From assembly GCA_007128045.1 (NCBI GenBank), contig SKYG01000029.1, positions 1 to 9,947 of the forward strand: a stretch of 9,947 bases of DNA, given 5' to 3'. The translations under genes were made by a program, and so were the position numbers. The notes under the pieces were generated by a model. That model worked only from the letters and a program-made list of their open reading frames with translations, ran no database searches and was not told where the DNA came from. The stretch comes from Bacteroidales bacterium. Its GTDB lineage: Bacteria; Bacteroidota; Bacteroidia; Bacteroidales; UBA7960. This document shows positions 1-6,505 of the stretch, piece after piece. The first letter of the stretch is position 1. Every line of letters starts with the position of its first letter.

Positions 1-741
1 CCACTCCGGCGACTCGGAAACATTCAGGCCACTGATTGTAACACCGCTGTATCTGCAACAGGCCTCAGTATCTTCAATAGTTACCGGTATTGAACCATCT
101 GTACTGTCGGCAACAAACCCCGAAACATCGGGCATCTTCACAGAAATTCTTTTTTCAGGGTTCAAATGGTTAACAACCGCAACAATATCACGGGCCACAC
201 CGATGTGTGAAGCGGCATCTATTCTATTTGGAGTAAGACCAATTTCAAACACCCAGTCTTCAAAAAGCTTGAAATATTCGGCCGCCGACAGCCCAATCGG
301 TGTATCATCAGGTAACACCATAATGCCGTCATGTGAGGTACCCACACCCAGTTCATCTTCTGCACATATCATCCCTTCTGATAACTGCCCGCGAATTTTT
401 GCCTTGCTGATCTCCAGATCGCCCTTTGAGGTATGTAACACCGTGCCAACCGTAGCTACCAACACCATTTGACCTGTATCAACATTTGGCGCCCCGCACA
501 CAATAAACAGGGGCTGATCACCTCCGACATCAACTGTTGTAAGAAACAATCGATCCGCACCCGGATGTTTAACACAACTCAACACCTTCCCGGTCACAAC
601 GCCTTTCAATCCTCCCTTGATTGGTTCATACTTCTCCAGACTTTCTACTTCAAGCCCACAATCAGTTAATAAGACCGAAAGATCATCAGGGGTTTGATCA
701 AAACCTGCATATTCTTTCAACCAGTTATAAGATATCTTCAT
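1..741 (-). CDS. pheT: Phenylalanyl-tRNA synthetase beta subunit, N-terminal 247 residues (cut by window edge)
   Basis: The product is the beta chain of the cytoplasmic alpha2-beta2 enzyme that charges tRNA-Phe. The visible part starts MKISYNWLKEY, the usual PheT beginning. It then has the EMAP/OB-fold tRNA-binding domain at about residues 42-150, with HPGADRL (59-65), CGAPNV (82-87) and GQLSEGMICAEDELG (118-132). The start of the B3/B4 editing domain follows, with GLTPNRIDAASHIGVARD at 168-185. The reading frame is open to base 1, so the remaining C-terminal two thirds lie outside the window. The ATG at 739-741 is the natural start by homology; I see no Shine-Dalgarno sequence, as is normal for Bacteroidota. 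The preceding coiled-coil gene ends only 14 bases upstream, so co-transcription is likely. Identification is secure from motifs; catalytic residues are not visible because they lie mostly in the alpha subunit. Confidence 0.96.
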   Translation of the reverse strand, partial: MKISYNWLKEYAGFDQTPDDLSVLLTDCGLEVESLEKYEPIKGGLKGVVTGKVLSCVKHPGADRLFLTTVDVGGDQPLFIVCGAPNVDTGQMVLVATVGTVLHTSKGDLEISKAKIRGQLSEGMICAEDELGVGTSHDGIMVLPDDTPIGLSAAEYFKLFEDWVFEIGLTPNRIDAASHIGVARDIVAVVNHLNPEKRISVKMPDVSGFVADSTDGSIPVTIEDTEACCRYSGVTISGLNVSESPEW

Positions 742-755
742 TTGTTTGATTCTGT

Positions 756-1703
756 TTATCTCAATTCAAAATTGCCACGCCATAATTCCTTGTCTTCAGA
801 GAAGATCTCCACGTGATAGATGCCTTTCTGAAAGCCGGAGGGTGAATCAAAAGCAAAGCATTGATATATTTCTGCGTTTTCATAAATGACTGTTTTAATA
901 TCAGTAATGTTTTGCTGTTCGCCCTGATAAACAGTCTCAGTAACTCCATCTGCAACCAATAATCTTTGATCCGGATCAGTGATGCGAAAATAGAAATTAT
1001 AGTCGCCAGCCCTGGCGAGAGGATTTTCCTGAATTACAAAACAAACTTGCACATGGTCTGTGCGTCTGGCCCTGTCAGTCTCCTGCACTCCCCGACGCCG
1101 TTCCCAGGTAGGCCGGACGGCGACCTGGGAGATTTTCAGGGCAGAAACCATTTCAACCTGATCAGCAAGTTCCTGTTTCTGTTGTTCCAGTTCAATATTC
1201 CGCTCCGACATTTGTTGCAGAGCGGTTTTTATCTGCATATTCTCACCTGAGAGCATTTGATTTTCTGCATTCAGCAGTGCAAGCTGATCCTGATATTCCG
1301 ATAACTCCACTGACAACTCCTGCATTCTTTTTTCACATTGAGCTAACACCTCTCTGGTAACCCCTGACTGAATGGCTGACCTGAGTCTATTTAGCTCTTG
1401 CCTCTGAAAAGACACCTGAAGCCCAAAGTCTTGATACTTAACAAGCAAACTGTCGTATGCTGTTTCCAGCAAATCCAGTTGAACCAATAATGAGTCTCTC
1501 TGATTGGTTAGCGCTAGCTTTTCAATGGTAACAATATGAACAGTATCGGCTTTATTTAGTGCCTGGCGCAACAGCAACCCCACACTAATTGCCAATACCA
1601 GCGAAAGCAATGCAAGGAACAGGATGGGAGCCGTGAGTGAAAGCTTTTTGTTTGGCCTCATCCCGGATGAATACTTCCGGTTATACCTATTTTCCTTGTT
1701 CAT
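756..1703 (-). CDS. Membrane-anchored coiled-coil protein of unknown function (paralogue of the upstream gene)
   Basis: I do not recognise a named family. The 315-residue protein has a basic N-terminus (residues 1-20, rich in K and R), one hydrophobic segment at about 22-46, then a long Leu/Gln/Glu-rich coiled coil at about 55-190, and a compact C-terminal domain (about 215-315) that looks beta-rich. The basic N-terminus suggests N-in/C-out topology, with the bulk in the periplasm. It is a clear paralogue of the gene at 1790-2710: both carry KQEL-x-x-x-VE-x-x-SA before the C-terminal domain, an ETDRA motif, a CF-x(4)-ENP motif (Cys221), a second Cys (282) and a terminal F/S-E/D-D...LR end. 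The frame extends to an ATG at 1754, but that adds a poor extension (MFISLQCSAYC) lying almost on top of a promoter-like box, so I chose the ATG at 1701-1703. No Shine-Dalgarno is visible. The stop lies 14 bases before pheT. Confidence 0.82.
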   Translation of the reverse strand: MNKENRYNRKYSSGMRPNKKLSLTAPILFLALLSLVLAISVGLLLRQALNKADTVHIVTIEKLALTNQRDSLLVQLDLLETAYDSLLVKYQDFGLQVSFQRQELNRLRSAIQSGVTREVLAQCEKRMQELSVELSEYQDQLALLNAENQMLSGENMQIKTALQQMSERNIELEQQKQELADQVEMVSALKISQVAVRPTWERRRGVQETDRARRTDHVQVCFVIQENPLARAGDYNFYFRITDPDQRLLVADGVTETVYQGEQQNITDIKTVIYENAEIYQCFAFDSPSGFQKGIYHVEIFSEDKELWRGNFELR

Positions 1704-1768
1704 TGTAAATGTTACAGATAAGCAATACGCTGAACACTGCAGTGATATAAACACTTTAGCATATAACG

Positions 1769-1776
1769 CAAAAATA
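1769..1776 (-). promoter_or_regulatory. Putative Bacteroidota -7 promoter box between the two coiled-coil genes
   Basis: On the minus strand the octamer TATTTTTG followed by CG matches the Bacteroidota -7 consensus TAnnTTTG. A TTTA (plus 1796-1799) stands 19 bases upstream, a three-of-four match to the -33 element TTTG at the expected spacing. Transcription would start near 1762 and give a leader of roughly 60 bases before the ATG at 1703. This would let the second coiled-coil gene and pheT be transcribed without the first gene. The -33 match overlaps the end of the upstream coding region. Inferred from pattern only. Confidence 0.42.
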
Positions 1777-1789
1777 TACGGCTGTTCTC

Positions 1790-2710
1790 TTAGCGTAAAG
1801 AAACGGTGGTCTCACCAAGTCGCAAGTCGTCACTATAGAGAGATATTAGATATTGCCCTGGTTCGAACTCTCTGATCCGGTCCCAGTAAAGGCAAGAAGA
1901 AAACATCTGGTTTTGATAATTTATACGACCAGCGACTGAGTACTGCAAGGTATCACCCTCATTGACAAACGAATATTCATCGGTATCTCCCAATCGCAGG
2001 ATCTGACCGTCAGGTGCAGCGATACGGGCATAAATATTATAATATCCGGATGGGGCAATGGGGTTTTCTGCCAGGGAGAAACAGATTTTCATTCGCTCTG
2101 CCCGTGCAGCACGATCTGTTTCCTCTTCCCTGTCGCGTGATCGCATTCGTACCGCAGAGGCCTCTATCTGATATGCCCTTATCGCAGAGGCCACCTCTAC
2201 CATTCCTTCCAGCTCTTGTTTATCCTGGGTGAGTTCAGTGGTACGGGCCCGAACTTGTCTGATCTCCTCCTTGATCTGTACGTTTTCTTCTTTTAGAACG
2301 ATATTGGCCGTAACAAGGCTATCAATCTCACGAACATAGTTCTGGGTGATCTCTCTCAGGCCATCAAGCTGACGCCTGATGCGGTTGTAATCGGCCTGCC
2401 TTGCTATAAGACGCTGAATCTCCACGGCATTCACCTGAATGATGCTGTCTTTATCAACTAAAATACTATCATATTCAAATTTCATATTGTTATACTCTGT
2501 AAGTACAGAATCCAGCTCGGCTTGCAAGGCCATATTCAGTTCCTCTGTAAATGCCCTGTCTAAAGTCACCTCTTTTAAAGACTTACGACTGGTTATTAAG
2601 AAAAAAGTAAGAAAAGCAATGATTACCACCAAAGAAATGATAGTGATTCGATAAATTTTTGCATTGCGGTCATCCTGATTATTCTGATTCCCTGTTGTCA
2701 TTGTTTCCAT
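1790..2710 (-). CDS. Membrane-anchored coiled-coil protein of unknown function (first of the paralogous pair)
   Basis: The 306-residue protein has no family I can name. It has a short polar N-terminus (1-19), one strongly hydrophobic transmembrane segment at about 22-40, a long coiled coil at about 48-180 with many Leu, Gln and Glu, a charged linker rich in Arg/Glu (188-206) and a C-terminal domain at about 207-306. Cys210 (in ICFSLAENP) and Cys273 (in SSCLYWD) are its only cysteines, and both have counterparts in the neighbouring paralogue. Unlike the paralogue, positive charge lies on both sides of the membrane segment (K18, R21 and R42, K43, K46), so topology is less certain. The ATG at 2710 is supported by an AAGGAGG nine bases upstream; an in-frame ATG at 2701 is less well placed. 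Its stop is 86 bases from the likely start of the next gene. It faces divergently from comF. Confidence 0.88.
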   Translation of the reverse strand: METMTTGNQNNQDDRNAKIYRITIISLVVIIAFLTFFLITSRKSLKEVTLDRAFTEELNMALQAELDSVLTEYNNMKFEYDSILVDKDSIIQVNAVEIQRLIARQADYNRIRRQLDGLREITQNYVREIDSLVTANIVLKEENVQIKEEIRQVRARTTELTQDKQELEGMVEVASAIRAYQIEASAVRMRSRDREEETDRAARAERMKICFSLAENPIAPSGYYNIYARIAAPDGQILRLGDTDEYSFVNEGDTLQYSVAGRINYQNQMFSSCLYWDRIREFEPGQYLISLYSDDLRLGETTVSLR

Positions 2711-2719
2711 ACAGTTCAG

Positions 2720-2726
2720 CCTCCTT
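2720..2726 (-). promoter_or_regulatory. Shine-Dalgarno sequence deciding the start at 2710
   Basis: The minus strand reads AAGGAGG, then nine bases, then ATG (2710-2708). A full-strength anti-16S match is unusual in this window, where the other genes show none, and it favours the ATG at 2710 over the in-frame ATG at 2701. Confidence 0.6.
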
Positions 2727-2824
2727 GTTTTTATGAATTTATTGCCTATATTTGTCTTAATATATTGTTAGTTCGGTTTTATAAAAACAGCGTTAATCCA
2801 AACAACACAAACACGCCCGTATTT

Positions 2825-2832
2825 TATATTTG
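2825..2832 (+). promoter_or_regulatory. Putative -7 box for comF
   Basis: TATATTTG matches TAnnTTTG on the plus strand. It would place the transcription start near 2839 and leave a leader of about 54 bases before the ATG at 2893. It would also exclude the upstream TTG at 2830 as the comF start. I see no good -33 element 19-20 bases upstream, so support is weak. A second octamer TATATTTG at 2747-2754 is an alternative, with a TTG 19 bases before it. Confidence 0.28.
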
Positions 2833-2852
2833 ATAATCGAAAAAACATCACG

Positions 2853-2860
2853 CAAAGTTA
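2853..2860 (-). promoter_or_regulatory. Putative -7 box for the coiled-coil operon
   Basis: The minus strand reads TAACTTTG followed by CG, a match to TAnnTTTG. It would give a leader of about 135 bases to the ATG at 2710. No convincing -33 TTTG lies at the right spacing; a TTTA occurs only 15 bases upstream. It lies just beside the comF box, so the two divergent promoters would be back to back or overlapping. A run of nine T residues (plus 2865-2873) falls in its spacer. Confidence 0.27.
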
Positions 2861-2892
2861 CGTGTTTTTTTTTGTTAAACCACTTGTTAACC

Positions 2893-3588
2893 ATGAACTT
2901 CGTACAATCAGTCAAAGATTTTCTTGCTCTGATTTACCCGGAAGGCTGCGAGGTATGCTCCCAAAGTCTGGTAAATGGAGAGAGCTGTATTTGTTCAACC
3001 TGTTGGTACGAACTTCCAAAAACCGGATTTTATCGTGATAAAGAAAACCCGATGACACGAATATTCTGGGGGCGCGTAGATATTGTATCCGGCACAGCCC
3101 TGTTTCACTATCAGAAAGGCGGAAAGGTACAAGATTTAATACATCGATTAAAATATAAAGGACAGCAAGAAATTGGATGTTATTTAGGAATGCGACTTGG
3201 TCATTATATGCTTGAGTCATCCATTTACAGGCATCTGGATAGCATTATTCCTGTTCCCTTACATCCTGAAAAACAAAGAATGCGGGGGTTTAATCAAAGT
3301 GAGGTGTTCGGAGAAGGGCTATCCAGAATACTTGGTGTTCCTCTCAATACCAGGGTGCTGCAACGCCTGTCGGCAACATCATCTCAAACAAGAAAACGGC
3401 GGTTTATGCGCTGGGAGAATGTTGAGTCTGCATTTAGCCTGAATAACACATCCATCTTAGAGAACAAACATGTCCTTCTCGTTGATGATGTAATCACAAC
3501 GGGAGCAACAATGGAAGCTTGCGCCAATAAATTACTTACTGCAGCAGGTGTTAAAGTCTATTTAGCAAGCATTGGCGTTACAGTATAA
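2893..3588 (+). CDS. comF: ComF family phosphoribosyltransferase-like protein
   Basis: The 231-residue protein belongs to the ComF/GntX family, whose members carry a zinc-finger-like N-terminus and a type I phosphoribosyltransferase fold and are linked to DNA uptake in naturally competent bacteria. Visible features are CEVC at 19-22 and the cluster C32/C34/C37, which together resemble the zinc-binding part. IIPVPLHPEKQRMRGFNQSE lies at 118-137, and the PRPP-binding loop VLLVDDVITTGAT at 194-206 has the two adjacent acidic residues. Length is typical of the family. The frame stays open upstream to a TTG at 2830, but that would add 21 residues and lie inside a promoter-like box, while the ATG at 2893 gives the usual start with a short hydrophobic lead into IYPEGCEVC. 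It is transcribed divergently from the coiled-coil genes and converges on the lamin-tail gene. A role in DNA uptake is known for the family but not shown here. Confidence 0.93.
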   Translation: MNFVQSVKDFLALIYPEGCEVCSQSLVNGESCICSTCWYELPKTGFYRDKENPMTRIFWGRVDIVSGTALFHYQKGGKVQDLIHRLKYKGQQEIGCYLGMRLGHYMLESSIYRHLDSIIPVPLHPEKQRMRGFNQSEVFGEGLSRILGVPLNTRVLQRLSATSSQTRKRRFMRWENVESAFSLNNTSILENKHVLLVDDVITTGATMEACANKLLTAAGVKVYLASIGVTV

Positions 3589-3598
3589 CAGGCATATA

Positions 3599-3627
3599 AC
3601 ATTGATCTGGAATGATCTTACCAATGT
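3599..3627. terminator. Weak hairpin in the convergent gap between comF and the lamin-tail gene
   Basis: The 77-base gap between the two convergent stop codons holds an inverted repeat, ACATTG (3599-3604) and CAATGT (3622-3627), with an inner GATC pair in its 17-base loop. A short TTTT follows four bases after it on the plus strand. The stem is short and AT-rich, so a bidirectional terminator is only a possibility. Nothing else is recognisable in this gap. Confidence 0.17.
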
Positions 3628-3665
3628 CATGTTTTCGCATCCGCATCATACCTTGGGGCGGGTAA

Positions 3666-6275
3666 TTAGAGCCGTCCTCCCAGCACCGCTGTGTTGCGAT
3701 AGTTTTTTACACTCCCCTGAAGATCAAACACCTCCATATGTATCACATAGATACCTATTGGTGCCTTAAGGTTGTCGTCTGTGGTGCCATCCCAAGTCAG
3801 CACCCCTTCTACCGACAGCAATTCGCCCCTTACTAGGTATTTTATCTGCCTTCCCCGGGCATCAAATATTCTGATATTGGCAACATATCCCGGCACATCA
3901 AAGGCATATGAGATAGTTAACACATCTTCGTTGCCATCGCCATCGGGGGAGAATACCTCCGGATATACTTCAACCTTTCCTGCCTCTGTTTTCAGGTAGG
4001 CTGTATACTGCGAATTCTTATAACCGGGCGTGCCAAAGCCAACATGCTGTGCAGCAGAATGCCAGTTTGAACGACTTTGAGTTGGCCAATCAGGGTTCAG
4101 ACGCTCCAGGGCAACACCTTTATAGCTCGTTAACAGACGGAAATGCATGTCTTCTTCATAAGCAAACATGTCGATCACCTGCAATCCTTTACTGGCAAAC
4201 ACCAGTATTCCATTGGCATTTGTCATTCGGGGCATGGCTGAAATCCGGATGAATCCTGCCGGATTTAACACCATGAAGGTGTTCTTGACGTTGGATGGAT
4301 TGTTTGTTAAAACAACATAATCACCCGGAAAAAACAAAAACGACTGATCGGCGATTTCCTGAATGTTGGTAAGGAACTGATCGATGGTATCTTTGGAAGT
4401 AATCAGGTAATCCTTTAGGTCAATAACCTTTTCTGACCTGTTATACAACTCAATATATCTTGCACCTCTGTCTGGAGGATTAAACAGCACTTCATTAATT
4501 ACCACATCAAGTGAATCAGCAGCGGCTGGTACAGCTACCCGTGCGTTTCGGTTGTCGGCCTGATTGCCGGCACAGTCGGTAATGTTCTGGCTTAAGGAGA
4601 TATTATATATGGTACCCGGCAACAATGACTCTTTAAATGTCAGGCTCACCCGCCTGAAGTCCGGCAGCAACGCAGTGGCTGACACAGGCTTCCCAAGTCC
4701 CTGATCTGCTGTATAATTTTCACTCTCCTCCAAAGAAGACATATCCATAGATTCGCTAAAAAACAGCACGATGGTGTTGCTGTCAACATAACCGGCCCTT
4801 ACCAGGCTGGGAGGTGTCACATCGGGATTATCAGCAAGTACAGAGTTTTCGGATCCCGGGGTTCCTCCACTGGGATCTGCTGAGGCAAGCCAGTTGTCAT
4901 TACCCTGACAAAAATTGTATGGGTCAACCTTTTCCAGCGACCAACCTCCATTGCTTTTGGCGGGATCCTGGTACCACTCATCAGTATATGATACAAATGA
5001 GATCAGATTGTCCTGGCCATCAAACAACAGCAAGTCTGCCCCGGAATTGGTCAGGGCTGTCCCCGATAAACCCGGAACAGCAACCACGTTGCCATATTTC
5101 TCAAGATGGGGATAGGCCGATTCCGTTACCAACAGCAAAACACCCTTGGCGGGAATAGGTGCGAAAGGAATGGTGCGCCTGGTACTCCCATGTTGTAGTA
5201 CCCAGCCTTCAATATCTATGGGAAGTTCCGTTGTATTATACAACTCAATATATTCGTAAGGAGGCAAATTAACCGAAGGGGTTGGATTGATCATCAGCTC
5301 ATTGAATACCACATCAAAAACCCGGGGTTGATAATAGGCAAACTCACCGGAATAGGCCACCATCATATTGCCTGAATGATCCCTGACATTGGCAATATGA
5401 ATTCCATACACCATGTTTGGGATAAACTGTTCGGCAAATATCAGGTTGACAGTATTGGGGGTAAATGGATCAAGGTTCGCAATAACAGGATACCCAACTC
5501 CATTGTCGGCAACATAGTTTGTAACGGTTTCGGCAGTTACTGGCTCAACCACCTTGTTGAAATATATTTTTAAGGTGTTGGATGAAGTTACCTGAACAAA
5601 ATCCACCACTGGAGGCACTGTATCTGGCAAGATTTCTCCAACAAAAAAATCATCGAAGTAGAAGCGATTTGAATTGGATATCGTGTATTGACAGCGTAAA
5701 CCAAACCATTCTGATGTTGTATGGTTAGAATCATTAACCGATCCCTGCGGAACAAACAGGTTTCCCCCTGTTTGATCTGCAAAAAACTCCCAGTTGCCAT
5801 GGTCATCACGGGTAACCTTGAAGCGTATCCGGTTATTCGTTCCGGAAGCTATGTTCATGCTGCCGGCCATTATTTCTGTACTTGTCGTTCCGTCTTGCCG
5901 GTAAAAATACATTCGTTTGTTATCACCACCATCTTTCCCTATCCTGATGTAGTACCCGTTTAACTCTCCATGAAGGTTATGGCTGTCACTTACAAGGTAT
6001 ATTCTCGGATGGTTATTGTTTGAAGGGGTAAATGCCAGACGTACCCAGAATTCCCATTGTGTATTGTGCACCAACCGACTGGATGTAGCCAGGTATGCAT
6101 GCCCGGCCGCAACATCATTTAGCCGTAAAACTCCATCTTCAACTATAAACTTATCTGTATCACCATACCAGGCCGGATCACTCGAAAAGTTTCCATCACT
6201 AAAATCATCAGAAAACTGCGCCCAGCAAAACACAGGAAGAAGCAACATACAAAAGATTGATATTCTTTTTTGCAT
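3666..6275 (-). CDS. Secreted multidomain protein with two lamin-tail domains and a FlgD/CHU_C-like C-terminus
   Basis: The 869-residue protein starts with a clear signal peptide (MQKRISIFCMLLLPVFCWAQ, cleavage likely after residue 19). Residues 20-215 resemble a laminin-G/concanavalin-like sandwich (DDFSDGNF, FYFDDFFVGE). Then come two copies of one module: an SbsA-like Ig domain (about 219-315 and 486-583, each opening D-x-x-PP) and a lamin-tail domain (about 319-478 and 588-756, each opening D-VV-x-NE and closing with GTPG-x-x-NS). Residues 767-869 form an Ig-like domain with FSPDGDGNED, IRIFDARGRQIK, TWDG and GIYVIHMEV, as in FlgD-like and gliding-associated CHU_C C-termini. In Bacteroidota such C-termini often direct export by type IX secretion, so a cell-surface or released location is likely; that is inference. 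No catalytic motif is visible, and the ligand is unknown. The gene stands alone and is divergent from the mini-ORF and asd. Confidence 0.92.
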   Translation of the reverse strand: MQKRISIFCMLLLPVFCWAQFSDDFSDGNFSSDPAWYGDTDKFIVEDGVLRLNDVAAGHAYLATSSRLVHNTQWEFWVRLAFTPSNNNHPRIYLVSDSHNLHGELNGYYIRIGKDGGDNKRMYFYRQDGTTSTEIMAGSMNIASGTNNRIRFKVTRDDHGNWEFFADQTGGNLFVPQGSVNDSNHTTSEWFGLRCQYTISNSNRFYFDDFFVGEILPDTVPPVVDFVQVTSSNTLKIYFNKVVEPVTAETVTNYVADNGVGYPVIANLDPFTPNTVNLIFAEQFIPNMVYGIHIANVRDHSGNMMVAYSGEFAYYQPRVFDVVFNELMINPTPSVNLPPYEYIELYNTTELPIDIEGWVLQHGSTRRTIPFAPIPAKGVLLLVTESAYPHLEKYGNVVAVPGLSGTALTNSGADLLLFDGQDNLISFVSYTDEWYQDPAKSNGGWSLEKVDPYNFCQGNDNWLASADPSGGTPGSENSVLADNPDVTPPSLVRAGYVDSNTIVLFFSESMDMSSLEESENYTADQGLGKPVSATALLPDFRRVSLTFKESLLPGTIYNISLSQNITDCAGNQADNRNARVAVPAAADSLDVVINEVLFNPPDRGARYIELYNRSEKVIDLKDYLITSKDTIDQFLTNIQEIADQSFLFFPGDYVVLTNNPSNVKNTFMVLNPAGFIRISAMPRMTNANGILVFASKGLQVIDMFAYEEDMHFRLLTSYKGVALERLNPDWPTQSRSNWHSAAQHVGFGTPGYKNSQYTAYLKTEAGKVEVYPEVFSPDGDGNEDVLTISYAFDVPGYVANIRIFDARGRQIKYLVRGELLSVEGVLTWDGTTDDNLKAPIGIYVIHMEVFDLQGSVKNYRNTAVLGGRL

Positions 6276-6304
6276 CGCGTATCAATTATAGCGGGTAAAT
6301 ATAC

Positions 6305-6312
6305 TATTTTTG
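6305..6312 (+). promoter_or_regulatory. Putative -7 box upstream of the mini-ORF and asd
   Basis: TATTTTTG followed by CG is a full match to TAnnTTTG and is identical, with its following GC, to the boxes at 1769-1776 and 7757-7764. No good -33 element is seen 19-20 bases upstream. Transcription would start near 6319, practically on the ATG of the 34-codon ORF at 6318, and about 185 bases before asd. Confidence 0.35.
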
Positions 6313-6317
6313 CGGTA

Positions 6318-6422
6318 ATGAATGAATTTACTGAGCTGTTTTTTAATGTTCCGGAGTCTGTTTCATTGGTGTTCATGATCTCGCTTTGCCCGGCTCATGT
6401 CTTGAAAAGAATGCACTTGTAA
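6318..6422 (+). other. 34-codon mini-ORF, possible remnant of a membrane-protein gene
   Basis: The frame from the ATG at 6318 runs to a TAA at 6420-6422. Its first part, MNEFTELFFNVPESVSLVFM, is amphipathic then hydrophobic and resembles the N-terminus of a multi-span transporter (the AspT/YidE-type putative transporters of Bacteroidota begin in a similar style). After about residue 23 the hydrophobic stretch breaks off into CPAHVLKRMHL. It sits directly after a promoter-like box. It may be the stump of a deleted gene, a small membrane peptide, a leader for asd, or chance. The transporter likeness is from memory and weak. The remaining 83 bases before asd (6423-6505) show only an AT-rich stretch with TATATTTT at 6492-6499 and no Shine-Dalgarno. 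Confidence 0.22.
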
Positions 6423-6505
6423 GGTAGGCTAACCTGGATAATTCATGCTTTTGATTCAGTCTGAGGGTAACTGTTGTAATAAAAACACTATTATATTTTA
6501 CATTC

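Noticed and set aside
203..669. Two plus-strand open frames opposite pheT
   Set aside because: They lie wholly antisense to the well-supported PheT frame, and their products show no protein-like character.
1703..1754. Longer start (ATG at 1754) for the second coiled-coil gene
   Set aside because: The extra 17 residues are unlike the paralogue, and the codon lies next to a promoter-like box; the ATG at 1703 precedes a basic N-terminus typical of an inner-membrane anchor.
2830..2892. TTG start for comF adding 21 residues
   Set aside because: It uses a rare start codon, lies within a promoter-like box, and the added peptide is not part of the ComF family; the ATG at 2893 fits better.
4814..5158. 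Plus-strand open frame of 114 codons opposite the lamin-tail gene
   Set aside because: It is antisense to conserved lamin-tail sequence and has no signal, domain or start context of its own.
6423..6505. Possible riboswitch or attenuator before asd (lysine or aspartate control)
   Set aside because: The 83 bases contain no lysine-riboswitch core, no strong hairpin with a T-run and no Lys-rich leader peptide.
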